Assembly (NCBI GenBank): GCA_017619255.1
Contig: JAFZSS010000184.1
Location: forward strand, 1-10,053
Direction: 5' to 3'
Length of the DNA stretch: 10,053 nt
Source: Muribaculaceae bacterium
Lineage (GTDB): Bacteria > Bacteroidota > Bacteroidia > Bacteroidales > Muribaculaceae
The notes under the pieces were generated by a model. It made no database searches and was not told the DNA's origin. It worked only from the letters and a program-made list of their open reading frames with translations. This document shows positions 1 through 7,166 of the stretch, piece after piece (positions within the stretch are counted from its first letter, which is position 1; each line of letters begins with the position of its first letter). Position numbers and translations under genes: made by a program.

Positions 1-498
1 AAGAGCGCCCATCGTGATGCCATGTTGGCCAACATGACCATCTCCCTCATCATGCACAAGCGCATTGTCACGACCCTCGCCAAGGCTAAAGCCCTGCGCA
101 TGTATGCCGAGCCCCTGATCAACAAGACCAAGGACGACACTACCGCATCGCGCCGCCTCGTCTTCAAGCACCTCCAGAACAAGGAGGCCGTCAAGGAATT
201 GTTCTCGACCGTTGCCGCTAAGGTGGCCGACCGTCCCGGTGGCTACACCCGCATTCTCAAGCTCGGCAACCGTCTGGGTGACAACGCCAAGACCTGCTTC
301 ATTGAGCTCGTAGACTTTAACGAGGCTATGCTCGAGGCTAAGAGCCAGGAGAAGGCCGCCGCTAAGAAGACGACCCGCCGCAGCCGCAAGAAAGCCGCTG
401 CTCCTGCAGCCGCCGCTCCCGCAGCCGAGGCTCCTGTAGCCGAGGCTCCTGTAGCTGAAGCTCCCGCTGCCGAAGAGGCTCCCAAGACCGAAGAATAA
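1..498 (+). CDS. rplQ: 50S ribosomal protein L17 (5' end outside window)
   Basis: L17 is a large-subunit ribosomal protein near the peptide exit tunnel. The frame is open from base 1 and begins [12 protein letters not shown], which matches the family segment shortly after the usual MRHNKK start. About a dozen N-terminal residues therefore lie upstream of the window, and the ATG at 22 is internal, not the start. The conserved core runs to about residue 108 of the visible part ([34 protein letters not shown]). It is followed by a basic stretch ([10 protein letters not shown]) and then a low-complexity Ala/Pro/Glu tail ending in EEAPKTEE. Such tails are common on Bacteroidetes L17 and are absent from E. 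coli L17. By family precedent rpoA should lie just upstream. The stop is TAA at 496-498. Identification is very secure. Confidence 0.97.
   Translation, partial: KSAHRDAMLANMTISLIMHKRIVTTLAKAKALRMYAEPLINKTKDDTTASRRLVFKHLQNKEAVKELFSTVAAKVADRPGGYTRILKLGNRLGDNAKTCFIELVDFNEAMLEAKSQEKAAAKKTTRRSRKKAAAPAAAAPAAEAPVAEAPVAEAPAAEEAPKTEE
424..468 (+). repeat. 15-bp tandem repeat in the rplQ tail
   Basis: Two identical 15-bp units (424-438 and 439-453, gccgaggctcctgta) are followed by a degenerate third (454-468). They encode [15 protein letters not shown]. The unit length keeps the frame, so copy number can change by replication slippage without breaking the gene. It lies in the dispensable-looking acidic tail, outside the conserved L17 core. 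Confidence 0.8.
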
Positions 499-540
499 TC
501 GCACACGATAATTACTCGCGATTAAACGAATACTAATGAA

Positions 541-576
541 CAAGAAACCCCGCGCCAACTGGTGCGGGGTTTCTTG
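541..576. terminator. Strong hairpin terminator, probably bidirectional
   Basis: The perfect 13-bp arms caagaaaccccgc (541-553) and gcggggtttcttg (564-576) extend inwards through one G-T wobble and two G-C pairs to a 4-nt loop (aact). The structure lies 42 nt after the rplQ stop and 46 nt beyond the stop of the convergent lipoprotein gene, so it can serve both directions. The T-rich part is within the arm (gggtttctt) and there is no long separate U tract. The remainder of 499-622 shows no gene or other clear signal. Confidence 0.85.
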
Positions 577-622
577 TGTTTGCCACCGATGTTGATCAGT
601 GGTTGTTAAGTCATTTGAGACC

Positions 623-1003
623 TCAAAGCTGTATCTCCTTGCTGGAAACCATCATAGTAGGGCCTGTTTTTTCCATCATGGATTCCATCAGCTTCTCATC
701 GGTATTAAGCGTATCGCCGTTGGGAGAAATGATGTACATCGCCTTGAATGGCTGCTCCTTCTTGTCGATGTTATCCATGAGTACTTTTTCCATGCGCTCA
801 AAATACAGGTTCAGCGCATCAGTGTCATTTTTGGCTTTTAGGTCCTCACACTGTTCAGCCCCGTCAGGAAGCACTTGTACAAACTTGTAGATAGCCTCTA
901 CGGGAGTTTCCTTTGTCTCCTTAGTCCCGTTTTTCTCTCCGGTGCATGAAACGATGCAGCAGCCGATGATGGCCAGCAAAACGATTGGAATTATCCTCTT
1001 CAT
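623..1003 (-). CDS. Small orphan lipoprotein (hypothetical)
   Basis: This 126-residue protein has a clear lipoprotein signal peptide: MKRIIPIVLLAIIGC, then the lipobox IVSC with the lipidated cysteine at about residue 20, followed by a polar linker rich in Lys, Glu and Thr (residues 22-34). The rest (about 35-126) is charged and helical-looking, with no transmembrane segment and no family I recognise. It contains YIISPNGDTLNTDEKLMESMM. Export to the periplasm and anchoring in a membrane are well supported, but the function is unknown. It starts 13 nt after the stop of the ROK kinase gene on the same strand, so the two are probably co-transcribed. It ends in TGA, facing rplQ across the shared terminator. 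Confidence 0.75.
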   Translation of the reverse strand: MKRIIPIVLLAIIGCCIVSCTGEKNGTKETKETPVEAIYKFVQVLPDGAEQCEDLKAKNDTDALNLYFERMEKVLMDNIDKKEQPFKAMYIISPNGDTLNTDEKLMESMMEKTGPTMMVSSKEIQL

Positions 1004-1016
1004 GACAGCCGATAGG

Positions 1017-1979
1017 TTATTCTTTTACTTCCCAGCCCAGGGCACTGGCGCCCAGCACGGCAGCGTCACTCTCCTTGAGCTCACTGATGAGGATTTTCAC
1101 TTTGCCCTTGTAGATGCCCAGCACATTGCGATCAAAAGCTTCCTTCACGGGATTCATGATCAGGTCGCCGCTCTTGGTCAGGCCGCCGAACAGCACAAAG
1201 GCCTCAGGGCTTGAGAAATTGGTGAAATCGGCCAATGCCTCGCCCAGGATGGTGCCCGTGTAGTTGAAGATCTCCTTGGCCAGCTTGTCGCCTGCTACTG
1301 CGCAGTCATACACATCCTTGCTGGTGATCGCCTCGATGTCATACTCACGCAGCTTTGACGGCTCGTCACGCAACTCCAGGAACTCTCGTGCCGTGCGTGC
1401 CACGCCCGTGGCTGAGCAATAGGCCTCCAGACAACCTGTGCGTCCACAACCGCAAACGCGGCCGTTAGTGCGCTTCACAATCACATGACCAAGCTCGCCG
1501 GCAAAACCGTCATGGCCATAGACCATCTGGCCGTTTACCACGATACCGCTGCCCACACCGGTGCCCAGCGTGATCATGATGAAATCTTTCATGCCGCGAG
1601 CCACGCCATAGGTCATCTCGCCGATGGCGGCAGCATTAGCGTCATTGGTCACCAGACAAGGGATGCCGAACTTCTTAGTTACCATTTCTGCCAGAGGAAT
1701 GGGGGTGGGCCAGGGCAGGTTGGGAGCCTGGTCAATCAGGCCCGTGTAATAGTTGCCGTTGGGGGCGCCGATACCGATGCCATTGATTTTGTCAACAGCG
1801 TCATTGTCCTCCATCAGACGCGTCAACTCGGTGTGCAGCTCGTCGATGTAATCATTGAAGTCGCTGTGCTTTGCGGTCTTGATGGAACTGCTTGCGAGCA
1901 CTGTTCCTCGGGCGTCAACGATGCCGAAAACAGTGTTCGTGCCGCCCATGTCGATTCCGATAACATAAGGTTTTGCCAT
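1017..1979 (-). CDS. ROK-family sugar kinase (glucokinase-like)
   Basis: This cytoplasmic, ATP-dependent sugar kinase has 320 residues, the usual ROK length. Visible motifs are the N-terminal phosphate-binding loop GIDMGGTN (residues 8-15), the catalytic aspartate in TNDANAAA (D113), the second nucleotide loop LGTGVGSG (138-145), and GELGH (161-165) leading to the ROK zinc site. The zinc ligands are H165 and C176, C178 and C183 in CGCGRTGCLE. A C-terminal glycine-rich segment lies at LFGGLTKSGD (263-272). There is no N-terminal helix-turn-helix domain, so this is the kinase type and not a NagC/Mlc-type repressor. Glucose is the likeliest substrate by family, but N-acetylmannosamine, fructose or other hexoses cannot be excluded from sequence alone. 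The start is the first methionine before the phosphate loop. The gene is probably transcribed with the small lipoprotein downstream. Confidence 0.92.
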   Translation of the reverse strand: MAKPYVIGIDMGGTNTVFGIVDARGTVLASSSIKTAKHSDFNDYIDELHTELTRLMEDNDAVDKINGIGIGAPNGNYYTGLIDQAPNLPWPTPIPLAEMVTKKFGIPCLVTNDANAAAIGEMTYGVARGMKDFIMITLGTGVGSGIVVNGQMVYGHDGFAGELGHVIVKRTNGRVCGCGRTGCLEAYCSATGVARTAREFLELRDEPSKLREYDIEAITSKDVYDCAVAGDKLAKEIFNYTGTILGEALADFTNFSSPEAFVLFGGLTKSGDLIMNPVKEAFDRNVLGIYKGKVKILISELKESDAAVLGASALGWEVKE

Positions 1980-2030
1980 GATTTTGGTTCTTTTTATTGG
2001 TTGATAATAATTCTACTGTCTGTCAGTGGG

Positions 2031-2038
2031 CAAAGATA
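2031..2038 (-). promoter_or_regulatory. Candidate -7 box for the ROK kinase gene
   Basis: The minus strand reads TATCTTTG, matching the Bacteroidetes -7 consensus TAnnTTTG. It would place transcription start near 2024-2027 and give a leader of about 45 nt. I see no convincing -33 TTTG at the expected 19-21 nt spacing, so this rests on one element. The site lies in the 142-nt gap after the TonB receptor gene, where an independent promoter is plausible. Confidence 0.4.
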
Positions 2039-2065
2039 ATAAAAACTTTTTGTTCTTCACCTTTT

Positions 2066-2093
2066 AGCTACAGGTTTTTATGCCATGGTAGCT
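2066..2093. repeat. Weak inverted repeat downstream of the TonB receptor gene
   Basis: The arms agctac (2066-2071) and gtagct (2088-2093) pair perfectly over 6 bp around a 16-nt interior. Two more G-C pairs are possible inside. It lies about 30 nt past the receptor stop. On the minus strand it is not followed by a T run, so calling it a terminator would be weak. It is the only foldable element seen in 1980-2121. Confidence 0.25.
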
Positions 2094-2121
2094 TCTTAAT
2101 CAATATTCAACAGCATCTGTG

Positions 2122-4503
2122 TCAGAAGCTGGCCGAGAGGCGGACATTGAGTTGACGACGGGTCAGGTAGTTGGGAACCGCGTACTGGATATCATTCACA
2201 TCGGTCACCCAATAGTAGCTGCTCACATTGGAGATGTCCATGAGGTTAAAGCAGTCCAGACCCAGCCAGATTTCCTTGAAATGGCTGAACAAGCCGCTCT
2301 CGGGCCTGTTCTCTTTGCCCACGAGTTCGTAGCTGAGGCCTACATCCACGCGTTTGTATGCGGGTTGGCGAACATAGGAGTCAGCACGCGTGAGATGGGG
2401 CGCCGTTGTGGGCAGACCGTCGCTGACGATACCCTTGAGGCTGAATTTCAAGCGTGGGATGTTAGGGAAGTAGTCCGTGAAGAACAGGGCGACGCTGTAG
2501 CGCTGGTCGGTGGGGCGGGGCACCTTCACGCCGTTCAGGTCCTCCTGGGTCTTCATCAACGAGAAACTGAGCCAGGAATCGGTGCCCTCGACGAATTGGC
2601 CGAACAGTTTCATGTCCAGGCCGGCGATGTAGCCCTTAGAGGAATTCACGCCGCTATAGACGAGTTTGAGGTTGTCAATCTCATATGGGATGAGGTTTGA
2701 CAAGTTCTTGTAGTAAGCCTCGGCCGTGAATTTGAAGGGGCGGTCAAGGGCACGGAAGGTATAATCAGTGCCCAATATGACTTGAATGCTCCGTTGCGAC
2801 TTGATGTTCTTGTTCAACAGGATATTGCGGATATTGAGTGAATCCATCACCTGTTGGCGGTATTCTTTGTAGAACGGAGCCTGATAATAGACGCCACCGG
2901 CGAGACGCAGCGACAAGTTGCCGTTACGCTCGGGCACGAAGCCCAGACTGGCGCGAGGTGACACGAGTGTCTCATCGTTGAAATCCCAGTGTGACAAGCG
3001 CACGCCTGCGTTGAGTGACCAGTAGCCTGCGTCCGTAGTGAAGCGCCAAGTGTCCATCAGCCAGCCGGCGATGCGGGTGGTGTTGAGGTCGTTGCTTGAG
3101 GTCTCGGTAAAGATGACATTTACCTGGTCAGGAATGTGGGGCAGGGAATAACCCGCGCTGTCGCGCCATTGCCACTGCCGTGAACGGTCATAGATATCCT
3201 CTTTGCGCATCGACATGCCATAGGAGAGGCTGTTGTTGTTGATGCCGATGTTGCCCCTCAAGGTGAGGTCCATCACATTCATCTTTAAGCGCGTGCGCTC
3301 GTGCTCGTGATACTTGCCCACACCCAGCTCCTGCCCAGCCTGGTCCAACCAGTATTCACCATGGATGTCATAGGAGACTAACTCATCGGTGCGGTAACCC
3401 GAGGCTTGCAAGGTCAAGTCGGTGCCCTTGTTATTAAACATATAGGTAATGGCTCCAGCACCAAAGTAGGTCTGGAACTTATCCTTTTCATAGCCGTCAA
3501 AAAAGACGGTGAACTGCCTTACTTCTTCGCTGGTGCCGAAGCTTGTTTCGCGGTTAGCGGGAGTGAAGCGGTAGTCGTTGATGCTCACATTGCCAAGCAG
3601 CGCAATCCGCAGCTTTTCAGCTGGCTTGAATACGAGGCTTGCCTGATAGTCAAAGTATTGCGGGTCATACTCGCCCTTGCTCTCCAACGAGCCCACGAGC
3701 GAAGAGTTGCGCTTATAGCGCACGCCATGCATCTGGGAGTAGTGGTTGGTACTGTGGCCAAGCATCAGGCTACCGCCTTGCAGACTGGCGGCAAACGCAC
3801 CCTCAAAAGCTTCGGGCTCACGGTAGGTGATGTCCAGCACCGATGACATGCGGTCGCCATAGGCCGCACTGAAGCCGCCGGTTGAAAAGTCCACCTTGCG
3901 CACCATGTCAGGATTGATGATACTCATACCCTCCTGCTGGCCAGAACTGATGAGCTGTGGGCGATAGACTTCAATGCCATTGATATAGACACTGTTCTCG
4001 TCATAGGAACCGCCGCGTACCATGTACTGCGAGCTCATCTCGTTTTTGGAGCTTACGCCGGCCATCGTGGTCAGCACGGCCTCAACGCTGCCGCCCGAAG
4101 CATCGGGTGTGCGCTTCAACATATCCACATCGATGCCCTGCATGCCTGTGGTCTGCTTCTTGTATTCTGTGATCTCCACACCTTCCAGTTCAAGCGTTTT
4201 CTCATACAGCTTTGGATTAATCGTTACCGTGCCTTCAGGCTTGATGAGTTGTCGCGTCACCGTTGAATAGCCCAGGCAGGTGAATTCCACCATCAGCGTG
4301 TCGGCCTTGGGGACAGTCATTTCATATTCACCTTTGGTGTCTGTATTAGTGCCGATGGCAGTGCCCATCAGGCGTACCGTGGCAAACTCGATGGGCTCGC
4401 CAGAGGGGTCAACGACCTTACCGGTGATCTTCACTTGGGAAAAAGCAACTGTGGCGCACAAGCAGTACACCACAATCATCAATATGCGGGAATGGAATCT
4501 CAT
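2122..4503 (-). CDS. TonB-dependent outer-membrane receptor with carboxypeptidase-regulatory-like domain
   Basis: This 793-residue outer-membrane receptor would take up an unknown substrate using TonB energy. In order: a signal peptide (residues 1 to about 22, MRFHSRILMIVVYCLCATVA then FS), a CarboxypepD_reg-like Ig-type domain (about 25-90, KITGKVVDPSGEPIEFATVR), a plug domain (about 100-215, with YMVRGGSYDENSVYINGIEV and STGGFSAAYGDRMSSVLDI), and a long beta-barrel rich in aromatic, alternating strands ending in LNVRLSASF with the terminal Phe typical of barrels. I chose the ATG at 4503 over the in-frame ATG at 4530 because it gives a clean signal peptide. The extra nine residues would come from a palindrome. 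No SusD-like partner lies on either side, so it is not a standard Sus pair. The plug style resembles standalone Bacteroidetes receptors. The substrate cannot be read from sequence. It lies 79 nt after the DUF4292 gene and may be the end of that operon. Confidence 0.92.
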   Translation of the reverse strand: MRFHSRILMIVVYCLCATVAFSQVKITGKVVDPSGEPIEFATVRLMGTAIGTNTDTKGEYEMTVPKADTLMVEFTCLGYSTVTRQLIKPEGTVTINPKLYEKTLELEGVEITEYKKQTTGMQGIDVDMLKRTPDASGGSVEAVLTTMAGVSSKNEMSSQYMVRGGSYDENSVYINGIEVYRPQLISSGQQEGMSIINPDMVRKVDFSTGGFSAAYGDRMSSVLDITYREPEAFEGAFAASLQGGSLMLGHSTNHYSQMHGVRYKRNSSLVGSLESKGEYDPQYFDYQASLVFKPAEKLRIALLGNVSINDYRFTPANRETSFGTSEEVRQFTVFFDGYEKDKFQTYFGAGAITYMFNNKGTDLTLQASGYRTDELVSYDIHGEYWLDQAGQELGVGKYHEHERTRLKMNVMDLTLRGNIGINNNSLSYGMSMRKEDIYDRSRQWQWRDSAGYSLPHIPDQVNVIFTETSSNDLNTTRIAGWLMDTWRFTTDAGYWSLNAGVRLSHWDFNDETLVSPRASLGFVPERNGNLSLRLAGGVYYQAPFYKEYRQQVMDSLNIRNILLNKNIKSQRSIQVILGTDYTFRALDRPFKFTAEAYYKNLSNLIPYEIDNLKLVYSGVNSSKGYIAGLDMKLFGQFVEGTDSWLSFSLMKTQEDLNGVKVPRPTDQRYSVALFFTDYFPNIPRLKFSLKGIVSDGLPTTAPHLTRADSYVRQPAYKRVDVGLSYELVGKENRPESGLFSHFKEIWLGLDCFNLMDISNVSSYYWVTDVNDIQYAVPNYLTRRQLNVRLSASF

Positions 4504-4515
4504 TGACAAAATTGT

Positions 4516-4533
4516 GTTATGTAATAACATAAC
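4516..4533. repeat. 18-bp palindrome ahead of the TonB receptor start
   Basis: The arms gttatgt (4516-4522) and acataac (4527-4533) are perfect 7-bp inverted repeats around aata. It ends 12 nt before the chosen receptor start codon at 4503 and contains the alternative upstream ATG. It could be a dimeric-regulator operator or a small leader hairpin. It is AT-rich, so chance is possible, and no -7 box was found close by. Confidence 0.4.
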
Positions 4534-4582
4534 GCAAAAATCGGCAAGAAAGTATATTCCGTGGGCAGATTAAAGCCTGGGA

Positions 4583-5428
4583 CTAATTGGAAAAGAGCGA
4601 GAACAGGTCGGCGGCGCTCATGCGCTTATAACCGTTGGGTTGGCTACGGTCGATTTTCACTTTGCCGTTCCAGTCAATGTCCTTATAGGAGAGTTTGAAT
4701 GCCACTTTCTTCTTGTTGACTATTGCATCGACGCTCACATCATGGGCAATGTTGCCCGCTTTGGTAGCACGCACATCGTCATACTTGACCTGATAGGCGG
4801 CCTTGGTGCTGCCGGTGGGGACGATGTCGAGCGTGAGGATGCGGCTGTTGCTGTCGAGCATGAAGGTATAGTTATATCCCTTATAGCCCTCGATGGGCGA
4901 GAGACCTATCTTGTTCCCTTGACGGACGATGGCCACTTCGGGCATTAATGACTCGTTAAGGGTGCCCTTGCCGATGATGAACGGCCTGCCCAGGAAGATG
5001 TCTTGTACATCGCTCACAGTGACGGGAATGCCCGAAGTGAGGATGGACACTTTCTCGGCAATGTATCGCTTGTGGACCTTGTCCACGGCATAGAGGCTGT
5101 CGGCAGTGATGAGCAATTTCCCGACTTCGATACCCAGCATGGGCCGTAACGAGATAAAGATGGCTTCGTCACGCACCATACGCACTTGTACCGATGACGA
5201 GAAACTGCTGCCTGCGCTCAACTTGATGTTGCCGCCCGTCTGCATCGTCTTCCAGTCACCTAGCGTGGAAATGACTGTCTGTAACGGGTCTACTGTAGCC
5301 GTTGTGGTGGTCTCTCCGGAATCACCGGCAGAGGGTAGGGTGTTGGTGGCTTTCTTTGCCGTGCCGCAGGATATGGCCATTATTGCCAATGCGGTGATGG
5401 CAAAGTAATTCAGGATGTTATTTCTCAT
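4583..5428 (-). CDS. DUF4292-type outer-membrane lipoprotein
   Basis: This 281-residue protein has a lipoprotein signal peptide: MRNNILNYFAITALAIM, then lipobox AISC with the lipidated Cys at residue 21, and a Ser/Thr/Gly-rich linker (about 22-47). The remainder (about 50-281) is beta-rich and resembles the Bacteroidetes DUF4292 family, which I associate with a LolA/LolB-like half-barrel fold (family knowledge, not shown here). Typical features are SVQVRMVRDEAIFISLRPMLG, then GIEVGKLLITADSLYAVDKV, and a terminal repeat of beta strands ending DLFSLFSN. The stop is TAG. The start codon overlaps the end of the TPR gene by 11 nt, which suggests translational coupling. A role in envelope lipid or lipoprotein handling is possible but unproven. 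Confidence 0.85.
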   Translation of the reverse strand: MRNNILNYFAITALAIMAISCGTAKKATNTLPSAGDSGETTTTATVDPLQTVISTLGDWKTMQTGGNIKLSAGSSFSSSVQVRMVRDEAIFISLRPMLGIEVGKLLITADSLYAVDKVHKRYIAEKVSILTSGIPVTVSDVQDIFLGRPFIIGKGTLNESLMPEVAIVRQGNKIGLSPIEGYKGYNYTFMLDSNSRILTLDIVPTGSTKAAYQVKYDDVRATKAGNIAHDVSVDAIVNKKKVAFKLSYKDIDWNGKVKIDRSQPNGYKRMSAADLFSLFSN

Positions 5429-6584
5429 AATATGTCTTGTTTTTTACTTTGCGTTGCAGCAGTTCATTGCCTTTGTCATTCTCGAGTGCCTTGGTCCACT
5501 GCTCGACAGCGGCCTCTTTCTCATCGTTGAACCACAGGATGTCGCCGTAGTGCTCGAGGAGGTGGTTGTCCTCGTCTTTCTCGACGGCACTCTTGATATA
5601 GAGCAGCGCTTTGGCGTAGTCCTTTTTGGCGAAAAACACCCAGGCATAGGTGTCGATGAAGTTGGCGTTGTCGGGCTCGTCCTTCAGGGCAAGCGCCGCC
5701 ATTCGCTCGGCACGGTCCAAGTCCTGGCTGCGTTGGGCGAGGAAGTAGGCATAGTTGTTCAGTGCACCCGAGTTGATGGGGTCGAGTTCCAGGGCGCGCT
5801 CATAGCACTCGACGGTCTTGGCAGAGTCTTTCAGCTCACTATAGGCGTCTCCCATGCCGGTATAGACTTCGGCAAGTTTTTCTAGGTCGGTCGAGTCGAT
5901 CATCGAGAGGATAATCTCGTAGGTCTCGATGGCCTTGCCATACTCTTTCATCTGCTGGTAGCATCCCGCGACATAACGACGCAGATCCAGATTGTCAGCG
6001 TTGTATTCCAGAGCTTTCTCCGAGGCTTTGATGGCATCGGCATAGTTGTCGTCCATCATGTTCAAGATAACCATGTTGCGCCAGCCGTCGGCGTCGGTGG
6101 GGTTGACATCAAGGCTGTAACCCAGTTGCTCGATGGCTCCCTTAAAGTCCTTCTTGGCGTAGAAATACTCACTGTAAAGCTGATGGATTTTGGCCTCGTG
6201 AGGATGCTGCTGGATAAGAATCGTGAACAGGTTGTTGATGCGTTGGGTAGTGTCCTCGAGAGCCATGTTGTCGCGGATGTAACTCAGCAGTACGCTCAGT
6301 TTGGTATCCACATCGAGTTGTTCGGCGGTGAGCGCATTGTAGATTTGCTGCTCATAGCCTGCGCTGTCACCGGCCTGATTGCAGTACTCGGCACGAGTGA
6401 GGTAGATAATGCCGTTGTCGGGAGCATATTCCTGGGCTCGGTCAAGATAGTATAACGCGCTGTCGCTCATGCCGTAATGCTGGAACAGACCGCTCATGGC
6501 AATGTTGTAGGAATCGTTTTGGGGAGCAGTGGCCAGCAGGCTGCGCATTTCTTTCAACGCACCGGTACTGTCGTTCATGGCCAT
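5418..6584 (-). CDS. TPR protein, C-terminal fragment after the TAG
   Basis: This 388-residue stretch begins at the first ATG after the TAG (MAMNDSTGALKEM), but that methionine lies inside a TPR helix and has no recognisable initiation context, so separate translation is doubtful. It contains about eight TPR units. Clear ones include DFKGAIEQLGYSLDVNPTDA, YADAIKASEKALEYNADNLD, YGKAIETYEIILSMIDS, SAKTVECYERALELDPINS and YAKALLYIKSAVEKDEDNH. It lacks a signal peptide, so even if made it would stay in the cytoplasm. Its end (KNKTYYEK) overlaps the next gene by 11 nt. Confidence 0.6.
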   Translation of the reverse strand: MAMNDSTGALKEMRSLLATAPQNDSYNIAMSGLFQHYGMSDSALYYLDRAQEYAPDNGIIYLTRAEYCNQAGDSAGYEQQIYNALTAEQLDVDTKLSVLLSYIRDNMALEDTTQRINNLFTILIQQHPHEAKIHQLYSEYFYAKKDFKGAIEQLGYSLDVNPTDADGWRNMVILNMMDDNYADAIKASEKALEYNADNLDLRRYVAGCYQQMKEYGKAIETYEIILSMIDSTDLEKLAEVYTGMGDAYSELKDSAKTVECYERALELDPINSGALNNYAYFLAQRSQDLDRAERMAALALKDEPDNANFIDTYAWVFFAKKDYAKALLYIKSAVEKDEDNHLLEHYGDILWFNDEKEAAVEQWTKALENDKGNELLQRKVKNKTYYEK

Positions 6585-6686
6585 GTAGTTCTCGATTTTG
6601 CTCGAAGTGATCTGGATAGCGTTGCCGAAGAGTGTCGCAATGCTGTCATAGGTGATGTTGCTCTGTTTAAAGTCACCCGATTGGGA

Positions 6687-7148
6687 CTAGGCCTCGGCAA
6701 GGCGCACCAGCAGCTCCAGGCGGTTTGGGTTGCGCTCGTTAAGCAGCTTGATGGCTCGCAGACCCTCTTCAGGATGTCCCAACTGCATGTTGGCGTCACC
6801 ATAGAAGGTAGTCTCGTACAAGTCTTCAGGTCGTTTCTCGAAGTGTTCCTTCATCAACGCCAAGCCCTGCTCGCAGCGTTCTTTGGTCGTGTTGTTCATC
6901 TTGAGCAGGCACATGCCCATATAGAACGACACTGCCGTGTTGGTGGAGTCCACCTCGTGGGCATAGGCCAGCAGATCATAGAAAGCGTCATAGTTATTGT
7001 CCAACTTCTGTTTCTGCGCTTCCATGAAGATGTATTCAGCCTTGCGTTGGTCAGCAAGACTGACAACCTTGGTGGCAGGCTCCTTCTTGCCTGCCATCGC
7101 TGTCAACCCCATCACAGCTATTATAAATATTGTAAAATATCGTTTCAC
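6687..7148 (-). CDS. TPR protein, N-terminal fragment up to the TAG
   Basis: This 153-residue product is what would be made under the standard code. It contains the signal peptide (about residues 1-20) and roughly the first three TPR-like helix pairs: KAEYIFMEAQKQKLDNNYDA, then SVFYMG-like helices around 73-80 (read as SFYMGMCLLKMNN), and EEGLRAIKLLNERNPNRLEL. It would be exported but carry only a quarter of the solenoid. Confidence 0.7.
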   Translation of the reverse strand: MKRYFTIFIIAVMGLTAMAGKKEPATKVVSLADQRKAEYIFMEAQKQKLDNNYDAFYDLLAYAHEVDSTNTAVSFYMGMCLLKMNNTTKERCEQGLALMKEHFEKRPEDLYETTFYGDANMQLGHPEEGLRAIKLLNERNPNRLELLVRLAEA

Positions 7149-7166
7149 AAATCTATCCTCTAATCT

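Larger units (their letters stand above)
5418..7148 (-). pseudogene. Secreted TPR-repeat protein gene interrupted by an in-frame TAG
   Basis: The whole reading frame from ATG (7148) to TAA (5418-5420) is 577 codons, stop included, with a single interruption at codon 154 (TAG, 6689-6687). Both sides are in the same frame and the 34 codons after the TAG are open, reading SQSGDFKQSNITYDS. The protein sense runs LVRLAEA-stop-SQSGD, where TPR helices commonly have LAEAY, so a TAC or TAT tyrosine codon changed at its third base is the simplest ancestor. The intact product would carry a cleavable signal peptide (MKRYFTIFIIAVMGLTAMAG, no lipobox) and a solenoid of tetratricopeptide repeats along nearly its full length, acting as a periplasmic or surface scaffold with unknown partners. 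It starts 18 nt after the dut stop and overlaps the DUF4292 gene, so it is the middle of an operon. It is either a real nonsense allele or a base-call error. Confidence 0.85.

Noticed and set aside
1485..2700. Long plus-strand open frames opposite the ROK kinase (1485-2039) and the receptor (2119-2700)
   Set aside because: They mirror well-supported minus-strand genes, have no recognisable domains, and their compositions look like antisense readings of real codons.
4504..4530. Longer TonB receptor start at 4530
   Set aside because: It would put nine residues (MLLHNTILS) before an already good signal peptide, and the codons fall in the palindrome.
6687..6689. TAG reassigned to an amino acid in this organism
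   Set aside because: dut (7167-7169) and the DUF4292 gene (4583-4585) in the same run end in TAG at their expected family ends, and no other gene here contains an in-frame TAG.
4583..6689. Shared 8-mer TAGTCCCA at the DUF4292 stop and at the internal TPR stop
   Set aside because: Only eight bases match and the flanks differ, so chance is the simplest explanation; a recoding signal would be expected to show structure or a longer match.
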